Shown here piece after piece: positions 1 to 4,560 of a DNA stretch of 5,006 bases. The stretch comes from Leptolyngbyaceae cyanobacterium SM1_3_5 (GTDB taxonomy: Bacteria > Cyanobacteriota > Cyanobacteriia > Elainellales > Elainellaceae). The stretch spans positions 1 to 5,006 of the forward strand of contig JAAUTJ010000425.1 in assembly GCA_012031475.1 (NCBI GenBank), written 5' to 3'. The position numbers and the translations under genes were made by a program. Position 1 is the first letter of the stretch, and every line of letters starts with the position of its first letter. The notes under the pieces are model-generated. The model saw nothing but the letters and a program-made list of their open reading frames with translations. It made no database searches and was not told where the DNA came from.

Positions 1-80
1 TAGAATCGCACTCCCGGCTCTTGCCGCACAAACGGATTGCAGGCAAAGCGATCGTCCAGTTGCGTATTGGGAATAATCAG
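1..80 (-). pseudogene. Frameshifted continuation of the GAF domain, running off the left edge
   Basis: Reading the minus strand from position 80 in the neighbouring frame gives LIIPNTQLDDRFACNPFV, then RQEPGVRF, up to the left edge with no stop. This is exactly what follows FAVLTDEP in GAF domains (P-[DN]-T-x-x-D-x-RF-x-x-NP-x-V, then RFY). Removing two bases (a TC within GAACCTCGCTG, about 81-85) restores E-P-L-I-I-P with the family's spacing; adding one base would also restore the frame but leave an extra residue. The near-perfect family match after the break suggests a recent mutation or a sequencing/assembly error rather than an old decayed gene. Confidence 0.7.
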
Positions 81-358
81 CGAGGTTCATCGGTCAAAAC
101 GGCAAAGCTGCACAGCGTCGCATCGCGTGGCACTTCTTGCGCTGCAAAGCCGATGCACGACTTGAACCAGGCTCGCGATTCATCCACCAGCGAAATCAAC
201 GCGATCGGCATTCCAAACAGACGGGCAGCGAGGCGCGTGATGCGATCGAATGCGGCTTCGGGCGGCGTATCGAGAATTTTGTAGCGATGCAGCGCTGCCA
301 ATCGCTCAAGTTCGTTTGCGGGAATCGGTGGCGTTGTTTGAAGCAGTGCGTCGGACAT
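77..358 (-). CDS. GAF-domain signalling protein, N-terminal segment, ended early by a frameshift
   Basis: This open segment encodes about 93 residues read from ATG at 358. The motif ELERLAALHRYKILDTPPE (residues 16-34) followed by FDRITRLAARLFGMPIALIS and CSFAVLTDEP is the typical start of a GAF sensory domain found in cyanobacterial histidine kinases, diguanylate cyclases and phosphatases. The output domain lies outside the window, so the class cannot be told. The frame ends at TGA (77-79) immediately after LTDEPR, in the middle of the GAF fold, although the family continues there; see the entry at 1-80. A TTG at 421 would add 21 residues, but they do not resemble the family, so the ATG is preferred. 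No clear ribosome binding site is seen. The gene lies 113 bp downstream of the aminotransferase on the same strand. Product class is confident; whether the gene is functional is uncertain. Confidence 0.75.
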   Translation of the reverse strand: MSDALLQTTPPIPANELERLAALHRYKILDTPPEAAFDRITRLAARLFGMPIALISLVDESRAWFKSCIGFAAQEVPRDATLCSFAVLTDEPR

Positions 359-383
359 GTTTTCACTGAAGCGGTGAATCAAC

Positions 384-425
384 CCAGTTGGAATGAGCCT
401 AAACCAGCACCTTTCATCCAACTGG
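384..425. repeat. Perfect 8-bp inverted repeat between aminotransferase and GAF genes
   Basis: CCAGTTGG (384-391) and CCAACTGG (418-425) are exact inverted copies separated by 26 bases, in the gap between two minus-strand genes. There is no T-run on the minus strand after it, so it is not a canonical intrinsic terminator. It could form a transcript hairpin that separates the two genes, or be chance. Confidence 0.35.
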
Positions 426-471
426 TACGCTTTCCGACGAGATCTTCTTTATTCTGCCAATTTCCCAGCCC

Positions 472-1335
472 TTACTGATGGGTAATCTCGTGAAACTCTT
501 TCAAAACGCGCTGAAATAGCGGATGATGCGCGCTGTCATAGGGGTGCGGATGAATTGCGCTCAGCGGCTTGAGTTCGATCATCGTTGCCGCCAGAAACGC
601 CCCTTCACAAGCAGCCAAATCTGCGATCGACAAATCTGCCTTAATGACTTCAATTCCGATTCGATCGCAAATCTCAAAAATCGTCGCCCGCGTAATGCCG
701 GGAAAAATGCTGGACGTTAAGGCGGGCGTGACCAGTCGATCGCCTTGCAGCAAAAACAAATTCGCCGCCGTTGCTTCAGTAATTCGCCCTTCCGCATCCA
801 AAAGAACTGCATCCTGAAAGCCTTGCTGTTCCGCCGTGCGACGGCTGAGATAGCTGTTGATGTAGGTTCCACACAGTTTTAGATTAATCGGAACCGCCTC
901 CCCAGAAATCCGCTGATAGGGCGAGATGTGACAGGCGATCGACTGGATACGGTCGCGATCGATTTCCACTGCCAAAATGCTCACTTCCACAGGCATTTCG
1001 TCTCGGAAATTCAGGTGCGGCACTCCGCGATAGGCGATCGGACGCAAATAGTAAGTCCGCGCAGGTGAAGCGGCGAGTAAGGCGTGAATTCCACTCGTCA
1101 GATCCTCAGTTGTCCAGGAAAAACCGAGGCCGATTTGCTGAGCGCTATGACGGAAGCGATCGAGATGCGCCGCCAGTCGATGAACGTAGTAGTGATCCAG
1201 GTTGCGATAGGCCATGATGCCATCAAACACGCCGATGCCGAGGTGTAGTGAATGGCTGGCGATCGAGGGGTCGGCTTGTTCGCGGGGAACGAGGTCGCCA
1301 TTGTGCCAAACCAGCGGTTGCAAACGGCCAAGCAT
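472..1335 (-). CDS. Class IV PLP-dependent aminotransferase (branched-chain type)
   Basis: The product is a cytoplasmic pyridoxal-phosphate enzyme of fold type IV (branched-chain aminotransferase / D-amino-acid transaminase / aminodeoxychorismate lyase superfamily). From ATG at 1335 it has 287 residues, normal for the family. Visible marks are WHNGDLVP near the N-terminus (residues 10-17), LGIGVFDGIMAYRN (32-45) where relatives have YGDGVFEG-R-Y, and the HRLAAHLDRFRHSA segment (52-64). The predicted Schiff-base lysine is K153 in NLKLCGTYINSY. It is followed by the phosphate-binding TEATAANLF loop with E187 and by FPGITRATI (211-219). The closest type is a branched-chain amino acid transaminase, but LGIGVFDG differs from textbook IlvE, so substrate is left open. 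A TTG at 1404 would add 23 residues without family resemblance, and a candidate -10 box lies inside that extension; hence the ATG. It is divergent from the TPR gene. Confidence 0.88.
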   Translation of the reverse strand: MLGRLQPLVWHNGDLVPREQADPSIASHSLHLGIGVFDGIMAYRNLDHYYVHRLAAHLDRFRHSAQQIGLGFSWTTEDLTSGIHALLAASPARTYYLRPIAYRGVPHLNFRDEMPVEVSILAVEIDRDRIQSIACHISPYQRISGEAVPINLKLCGTYINSYLSRRTAEQQGFQDAVLLDAEGRITEATAANLFLLQGDRLVTPALTSSIFPGITRATIFEICDRIGIEVIKADLSIADLAACEGAFLAATMIELKPLSAIHPHPYDSAHHPLFQRVLKEFHEITHQ

Positions 1336-1368
1336 GATGTAGAAAAAACAGATGAATGGTTCGATCGC

Positions 1369-1374
1369 AGTATA
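1369..1374 (-). promoter_or_regulatory. Candidate -10 box for the aminotransferase gene
   Basis: The minus strand reads TATACT here, one base from the consensus TATAAT, about 34 bases upstream of the chosen ATG. No convincing -35 hexamer is seen at 16-18 bases upstream. If real, transcription would start near 1362 and the leader would be about 27 bases, which supports the ATG at 1335 over the upstream TTG. Confidence 0.3.
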
Positions 1375-1499
1375 GAACTCGTTCAAGACCTTAGCGATCC
1401 CCAAAAAACCAATCGATCGCCCCGCAATTTCCTATGACGAATCACCCATCGATCGACTAAGCTATCTGACAGTCCTTTTGTTTATTCACCTGAAACATC

Positions 1500-2387
1500 G
1501 TGTCAAAGCGTTTTGCGGTTCCGCTTTTGCTGCTGATCATGTGTGGCACAGCCACCCCCGTCTCTGCCCAAGCACTGGTTCCGCACGTGCTGCAACTGGA
1601 TAGCGATCGCCTCGAAGAGCAAGGACTCAACCTTGCCCAAGAAGCCGCCCAGCTTGCCCAATTTCAGCGAATCGATCTCGCTTTGCCTCGCGCCCAGCTT
1701 GCCACCCAGCTTGCTCCCAACAATCCCGACGTTTGGGCACTGTTGGGCAATCTTTACCTGGAAATTGACGAAGTGAATCGGGCGATCGTCGTTCTCCAAG
1801 AAGCCAACTCAATCCAGCGCAACAGTCCGGCGATTTTGTATTCGCTCGGTTCCGCCTACCTGCAAAAAGAAGACTACCTCGAAGCCGCCCGCTACCTCGA
1901 AGCTGGCCTGCGCGAGACGGGCGACATTCCCGGCGCACTGTTCGACCTGGGCAACGCCTACTACAAGCTGAATCGCTATGAAGATGCGATCGAACAGTTC
2001 GAGCAGGCTGCCAAACTCGATGAAACCTTTTGGCCTGCCGTCAACAACATCGGACTGGTGCTGTATGAGCAGGGCGATGTCGAAGGCGCGATCGAAAAAT
2101 GGCAAGCCGCGATCGCGATCGACGCTCAACAGGCCGAACCGCTGCTCGCCCTTGCCGTTGCCTACTACGGACTGGGTGACGAAGAACAAGCCTTGCAGCT
2201 TGGTGAAACCGCGCTAACGCTCGATATCGAGTATGCCGAAGAAGAACACCAGCGGCAGAACCTGTGGGGCGATCGCCTCGTCAGCGACACCAAACTGTTC
2301 CTCGAAACGCCGCAGATGCAGGCGACGATCGCCCGTCTGACTGGCGGAAACACATCAGCCAACTCCACCGAAGCGCCGTCGCAGTAG
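1500..2387 (+). CDS. Exported TPR-repeat protein
   Basis: This 295-residue protein begins at GTG (1500). An N-terminal signal peptide is clear: K3-R4, a hydrophobic core around residues 5-15, and a V-S-A signal-peptidase I site ending at A23. C15 is preceded by LIM, a poor lipobox, so a lipoprotein is less likely. The mature part is built of 34-residue tetratricopeptide repeats at about 76-109, 110-143, 144-177, 178-211 and 212-245, with a degenerate one at 42-75. Typical A-x-x-x-LG-N-x-Y and A-I-x-x-[FW]-x-x-A positions are present. A conserved-looking C-terminal piece, LWGDRLVSDTKLFLETPQM (255-273), follows, then a Ser/Thr/Asn-rich tail. The protein should act in the periplasm or thylakoid lumen as a protein-interaction scaffold; the partner is not known. 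It is monocistronic as far as can be seen, with no strong Shine-Dalgarno, which is common in cyanobacteria. Confidence 0.9.
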   Translation: MSKRFAVPLLLLIMCGTATPVSAQALVPHVLQLDSDRLEEQGLNLAQEAAQLAQFQRIDLALPRAQLATQLAPNNPDVWALLGNLYLEIDEVNRAIVVLQEANSIQRNSPAILYSLGSAYLQKEDYLEAARYLEAGLRETGDIPGALFDLGNAYYKLNRYEDAIEQFEQAAKLDETFWPAVNNIGLVLYEQGDVEGAIEKWQAAIAIDAQQAEPLLALAVAYYGLGDEEQALQLGETALTLDIEYAEEEHQRQNLWGDRLVSDTKLFLETPQMQATIARLTGGNTSANSTEAPSQ

Positions 2388-2388
2388 T

Positions 2389-2432
2389 CGCTGCCAAATG
2401 TTCATTTCGGAGTCGATCGACGGCTGGCAGCG
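2389..2432. repeat. Inverted repeat directly after the TPR stop codon
   Basis: CGCTGCCA (2389-2396) and TGGCAGCG (2425-2432) are exact inverted copies starting one base after the TAG stop. The 28-base loop contains the perfect palindrome GTCGATCGAC (2412-2421). The GC-rich stem could protect or terminate the TPR transcript, but there is no T-run after it, so it is not a canonical intrinsic terminator. Confidence 0.4.
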
Positions 2433-2532
2433 CGATCGTGAACTGCGAGAAAGCTAATTGTGATTGGGAAGCGGCGATTCCAAGTCTGGATGCACCGCAG
2501 CGGACGATCCTGGCAGACGCTAGAGTGTGTCT

Positions 2533-2590
2533 TAAAACCTTCTCGTGGTTCGATTTCTCCACTGAGATCCCCCTTAAAAAGGGAGACTTT
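2533..2590. repeat. Repeat fragments in the convergent gap (TAAAACCTTCTCGT and CCCTT-AAA-AAGGG)
   Basis: TAAAACCTTCTCGT (2533-2546) is identical to the start of repeat copy A (3367-3380) and, apart from a 3-base insertion, of copy B (4339-4355). About 25 bases on lies a small inverted repeat, CCCTT-AAA-AAGGG (2571-2583), within TCCCCCTTAAAAAGGGAGAC followed by TTTGAGG. From memory, this motif is a common dispersed repeat in cyanobacterial intergenic regions. It lies between the converging TPR and DUF1993 genes and could act as a weak two-way terminator. The rest of 2433-2657 shows nothing else I can interpret; open frames there lack family resemblance. Confidence 0.45.
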
Positions 2591-2657
2591 GAGGATGACT
2601 CCTTCTCTTTGTTATGGGGTTGGGGAAGAGCAAGCGGCTTTAAAACATGGTTCGGCT

Positions 2658-3170
2658 TCAGCCCTTCCTGATGAATGGCACTAGGTGCATCATGTAGTCT
2701 CGTTTTCCAATGGGTACACCAGCCATGCGAAGAATGTCATAGGCTGTGACCAAATGAAAATAAAAGTTTGGAATTAGAAATTCATTCACATAGGCACTAC
2801 CAGATAGATCGATATAGAGGCTCTGACCCAAATCAATGCGCGCCATCTCAGTTAGCTTTGTATCGTCAACATTAATGCTCAAAAGAAGTTCGTTGGTGTT
2901 TGCAATCTGTTCGTATGCCTGTGTGAGAGAGGTGACATCGGGATCTAAATTGTCCGCAGGTTTACCATCGCACCAGAGCGCAAAGTTGCGGGGTTGATTA
3001 CAGGTGAAAGCAATCTGTGTGCCGAAGGGAAACATATCAGCCGCAATGCGCTTTTGAAGAAACGACTCGTCACCACCAAAATGAGTTTGAGCCGATTTCA
3101 AGAGATGCTCAAGCGTTGCTAAGCGGCTTTGAAAGAGGCTTTTGATTAAATCGATATTCTGGTTTTGCAT
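2658..3170 (-). CDS. DUF1993 family protein
   Basis: This 170-residue protein has the hallmark DUF1993 segments in order: a helical N-terminus, HFGGDESFLQKRIAADMFPF, a Q-IAFTCNQPRNFALW segment, a central T-x-x-x-AYEQIANTNELL region, then IPNFYFHLVTAYDILRMAGVPIGKRDYM near the C-terminus. The family is widespread in bacteria and fungi, is thought to have a DinB-like four-helix fold, and has no established biochemical role. It should be cytosolic; no signal peptide or membrane segment is seen. The ATG at 3170 is chosen because GAGGA (3179-3183) lies eight bases upstream; the TTG at 3185 would precede that site. The gene is AT-richer than the TPR gene it faces. It appears monocistronic, and a palindrome 31 bases upstream of the ATG suggests control by a DNA-binding repressor. 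Confidence 0.87.
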   Translation of the reverse strand: MQNQNIDLIKSLFQSRLATLEHLLKSAQTHFGGDESFLQKRIAADMFPFGTQIAFTCNQPRNFALWCDGKPADNLDPDVTSLTQAYEQIANTNELLLSINVDDTKLTEMARIDLGQSLYIDLSGSAYVNEFLIPNFYFHLVTAYDILRMAGVPIGKRDYMMHLVPFIRKG

Positions 3171-3178
3171 TTTGTGAT

Positions 3179-3183
3179 TCCTC
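3179..3183 (-). promoter_or_regulatory. Ribosome binding site of the DUF1993 gene
   Basis: The minus strand reads GAGGA, with eight bases to the ATG at 3170. This is strong for a cyanobacterium and decides that start over the in-frame TTG at 3185. Confidence 0.7.
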
Positions 3184-3200
3184 AAAACCTACTGTGTGAA

Positions 3201-3225
3201 TCTTAGAATAGATCGAATTCTAAGA
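3201..3225. promoter_or_regulatory. Operator-like palindrome upstream of the DUF1993 gene
   Basis: TCTTAGAAT (3201-3209) and ATTCTAAGA (3217-3225) are exact 9-bp inverted arms around a 7-base spacer, the size of a dimeric repressor site. It lies 31 bases upstream of the ATG. The minus-strand hexamer TATTCT that overlaps one arm could serve as a -10 box, so a bound protein would block transcription. No matching -35 is evident and the regulator is unknown. A plain transcript hairpin is the alternative. Confidence 0.5.
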
Positions 3226-3365
3226 AGACGTTTTGGAAGTTTTTCAGGGTGTGGTTTACTACCTTGGCTACCGAGAAAATGATGTGAGAGAATCAGGGTT
3301 CTAGGGTTGGCGATCGCACTTCTGAGTTGTATTTGAGACCCAAGCCTGCCCTTTAAGAACGCCCT
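3226..3365. other. Gene-free spacer with one HIP1 site
   Basis: No credible coding frame is seen on either strand between the DUF1993 promoter region and repeat copy A. It contains one GCGATCGC (3310-3317) and a short tandem AGGGTT-CT-AGGGTT (3295-3308). The stretch from the HIP1 site into the repeat resembles, from memory, other dispersed cyanobacterial intergenic sequence, but no second copy exists in this window. Confidence 0.4.
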
Positions 3366-3388
3366 CTAAAACCTTCTCGTCAGGCGGC

Positions 3389-3410
3389 GACTTCCTGTGT
3401 GATGGAAGTC
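3389..3410. other. Conserved hairpin in repeat copy A
   Basis: GACTTCC (3389-3395) pairs perfectly with GGAAGTC (3404-3410) around the loop TGTGTGAT. The equivalent in copy B (4364-4385) keeps the stem although three of its bases differ. There is no following T-run, so a simple terminator is unlikely. Confidence 0.6.
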
Positions 3411-3502
3411 ACGGCGATCGCTCTCCTAGTGTTTCTGAGTCAACCTTAACATTTGCATCAAACGAATAATCTCTGTGCAGACCCAGCCCAGATGAAGCCA
3501 AC

Positions 3503-3569
3503 TAACGTTTCCCCTCAGCGGCGGCAAATAACCGACAGTTTGCAATCGTCTTCTGCAAAGGGGTTGTTA
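3503..3569 (-). other. attC-like imperfect palindrome, copy A
   Basis: On the minus strand the site starts ATAACAACCCC and ends GGGGAAACGTTAG, 26 bases or so after the PIN toxin stop codon. TAAC (3503-3506) pairs with GTTA (3566-3569), and CCCCT (3511-3515) with AGGGG (3559-3563) with unpaired bases between, while TTTGCA/TGCAAA (3539-3544, 3554-3559) can form an inner stem. Integron attC sites have this design: RYYYAAC and GTTRRRY ends, imperfect stem, 57-141 bp, located just 3' of the cassette gene. The match to RYYYAAC and GTTRRRY is partial here (GTATAAC, GTTAGTT). No integrase is present. Confidence 0.45.
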
Positions 3570-3595
3570 TACGCCGATTTTACCTACGCATCTCG

Positions 3596-4009
3596 TTACT
3601 GGACTTGAATTACATCAAAACTATCTCGATCGCCAATTCGATAGAACAAGAAATCAGAATCAAGCGTGAGAATTTGTCGATATCCTGTCTTTTCTGCCGC
3701 TAAAACCAGGGTTGCGTCGGCCAAGTCCATTGGTCTATCCCGGTATTGCTCCATCAGCATCAACAAACGGCTGTAGTCAACCTCCTCGACTTCGTAAACT
3801 GTTAGCAGTTTGCTCAGCAAAAGTTGCCCTAACTGTTTTTGCATTTGCCAGCCGCCACGATGGAGGGCAAGATACATTGCTTCTGTCAGACATGACCAAG
3901 TTGTGATGAGGGGAGATGCCAGTTGCAGGATTACATTTTGATAGGCTTTGTGTTTGGGTTGAGTTCGGTCAACTAGGCAAAGCAAAACTCCGGCATCACA
4001 CAAAATCAT
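3596..4009 (-). CDS. PIN-domain toxin (VapC type) of a type II toxin-antitoxin pair
   Basis: This 137-residue protein is a PIN-fold, magnesium-dependent ribonuclease of the VapC type, which cuts RNA and slows growth unless bound by its antitoxin. The acidic active-site residues are visible: D5 in MILCDAGVLL, E43 in SCLTEAMYLAL, D95 and D98 in PMDLADATLVLAAE, and D117/D119 in ILTLDSDF. Length is normal for the family and the gene looks intact. Its ATG overlaps the antitoxin stop codon (ATGA, 4006-4009), which implies translational coupling in one operon. It ends 26 bases before the attC-like palindrome of repeat copy A. It should act in the cytoplasm; the RNA target cannot be read from the sequence. 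Confidence 0.9.
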   Translation of the reverse strand: MILCDAGVLLCLVDRTQPKHKAYQNVILQLASPLITTWSCLTEAMYLALHRGGWQMQKQLGQLLLSKLLTVYEVEEVDYSRLLMLMEQYRDRPMDLADATLVLAAEKTGYRQILTLDSDFLFYRIGDRDSFDVIQVQ

Positions 4010-4257
4010 AGCTCCAAGCCTTGTTGCTGATACTTGGTGAGCAGGAGTTGTGAATAGTTACTGTTTGGCTCATTGGAAAGGACTGTTAGGCGATCGCTCT
4101 CTTCAAACCACTGCGCCCAAGCCTCAGCAACAGAGCCTTCGGTGTCATTAACGATTTCAGGCTGATGCGTTAGCTGATCAATAAAGTCGCTGACTTGTTT
4201 TAACAGTGGCTCTGATAGTTGCTGTAATTTAGCGATCGTCGTTTCGCGAATTGTCAT
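4006..4257 (-). CDS. Antitoxin partner of the PIN toxin (DUF2281/VapB-like)
   Basis: This 83-residue protein begins MTIRETTIAKLQQLSEPL and continues with LLKQVSDFIDQL, the pattern of small cyanobacterial DUF2281-type antitoxins. The N-terminal part is expected to dimerise and bind operator DNA. The C-terminal part, with EAWAQWFEESDRL and a final LLLTKYQQQGLEL, is expected to wrap around the PIN toxin. It is placed first in the operon, as usual for antitoxins. The ATG at 4257 is chosen because GGAGGG (4268-4273) lies ten bases upstream; the in-frame TTG at 4275 overlaps that site and cannot be the start. Inverted repeats at 4294-4322 are candidate autoregulatory operators. The family name rests on recognition of the N-terminus rather than a search. 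Confidence 0.83.
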   Translation of the reverse strand: MTIRETTIAKLQQLSEPLLKQVSDFIDQLTHQPEIVNDTEGSVAEAWAQWFEESDRLTVLSNEPNSNYSQLLLTKYQQQGLEL

Positions 4258-4267
4258 AAGAACAGTT

Positions 4268-4273
4268 CCCTCC
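4268..4273 (-). promoter_or_regulatory. Ribosome binding site of the antitoxin gene
   Basis: The minus strand reads GGAGGG, ten bases before the ATG at 4257. It overlaps the TTG at 4275 and so rules that codon out as the start. Being strong, it fits the need for antitoxin in excess of toxin. Confidence 0.7.
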
Positions 4274-4293
4274 AAAAACTTTGCTGCTTTGAT

Positions 4294-4322
4294 GATGACT
4301 CATCGTTAGCATTCCGACTAAC
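4294..4322. promoter_or_regulatory. Candidate operators of the toxin-antitoxin operon
   Basis: Two adjacent inverted repeats lie 37-65 bases upstream of the antitoxin ATG. GATGA-C-TCATC (4294-4304) is an 11-bp palindrome, and GTTAG (4305-4309) with CTAAC (4318-4322) has an 8-base spacer. Type II antitoxins usually repress their own promoter by binding such sites. No convincing -35/-10 pair could be picked out. Confidence 0.4.
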
Positions 4323-4363
4323 TTAACTAGCTTGAGCCTAAAACCTTCTTCTCGTCAGGCAGC

Positions 4364-4385
4364 GACTTCTTGGGTGATAGAAGTT
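4364..4385. other. Conserved hairpin in repeat copy B
   Basis: GACTTCT (4364-4370) faces AGAAGTT (4379-4385) around the loop TGGGTGAT. Relative to copy A the innermost pair changed from C-G to T-A on both sides, and the outermost pair from G-C to G-T, which still pairs as G-U in a plus-strand RNA. Confidence 0.6.
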
Positions 4386-4478
4386 ACGGCGATCGCTCTC
4401 CTATTGTTTCTGCGTCAACTTTAACATTTGCATCCGACAGACAATCTCTGTACAGACCCAACCTAGGATGAAGCGATC

Positions 4479-4560
4479 TAACGTTTCCAATCACCCGCCG
4501 CAGACAATCTTGAACTTTAACCAATAACCTCTCAGCGGTCGGTATGCATTGAGGTTGTTA
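4479..4560 (-). other. attC-like imperfect palindrome, copy B
   Basis: On the minus strand the site starts GCATAACAACC and ends GGAAACGTTAGAT, about 46 bases after the stop codon of the PIN-like gene. Paired blocks are TAAC (4479-4482)/GTTA (4557-4560), CC (4487-4488)/GG (4553-4554), AAT (4489-4491)/ATT (4548-4550), ACC (4493-4495)/GGT (4541-4543) and CCGC (4498-4501)/GCGG (4535-4538). Unpaired bases lie on one side between blocks and the loop is 33 bases. GTTAGAT fits the GTTRRRY core exactly; GCATAAC fits RYYYAAC except at one position. Its middle differs from copy A while both ends are kept, as in attC sites. Confidence 0.48.

Larger units (their letters stand above)
3366..3590. repeat. 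Dispersed element, copy A (tail plus attC-like palindrome)
   Basis: This is a direct repeat of 4338-4575. The tail (3366-3512) aligns to 4338-4488 with about 129 identities in 147 aligned positions and four gap columns (hand count). Beyond it the centres diverge, then both copies share GGTTGTTAT and a GCCG...CCTAC stretch leading to the stop codon of the neighbouring minus-strand gene, here the PIN toxin (stop 3596-3598). Inside are a HIP1 site (3414-3421), a 7-bp hairpin (3389-3410) and TCTGTGCAGA (about 3474-3483). No open frame is shared by the copies, so the element appears non-coding. It could be a mobile non-autonomous element, a cassette boundary, or a structured RNA. Confidence 0.8.

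Noticed and set aside
21..478. Plus-strand open frames at 21-284 and 137-478
   Set aside because: They lie opposite the GAF gene, have Arg/Cys-rich shadow composition and no family resemblance.
523..1437. Open frames at 523-720, 569-817 and 1252-1437 (plus) and 1098-1331 (minus) over the aminotransferase
   Set aside because: They are antisense or out-of-frame shadows of a well-supported enzyme gene.
1457..1486. Promoter boxes for the TPR gene (TAAGCT or TTTATT as -10)
   Set aside because: Neither has a recognisable -35 at proper spacing, so no promoter is called there.
1503..2368. Several antisense and alternate-frame open frames inside the TPR gene
   Set aside because: The TPR frame has a signal peptide and regular 34-residue repeats; the others show low-complexity or Arg/Ser-rich sequence only.
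2569..2583. CCCTT-AAA-AAGGG as a strong intrinsic terminator of the TPR gene
   Set aside because: The stem is only five pairs and no T-run follows on the plus strand; it fits better as a dispersed repeat.
2264..2684. Open frames at 2264-2671 and 2460-2684 (plus) and 2281-2562 (minus) in the convergent gap
   Set aside because: They start inside the TPR gene or run through inverted repeats and dispersed-repeat sequence, with no recognisable domain or ribosome binding site.
3712..3906. Plus-strand 64-residue open frame
   Set aside because: It is antisense within the PIN toxin gene and shows no independent support.
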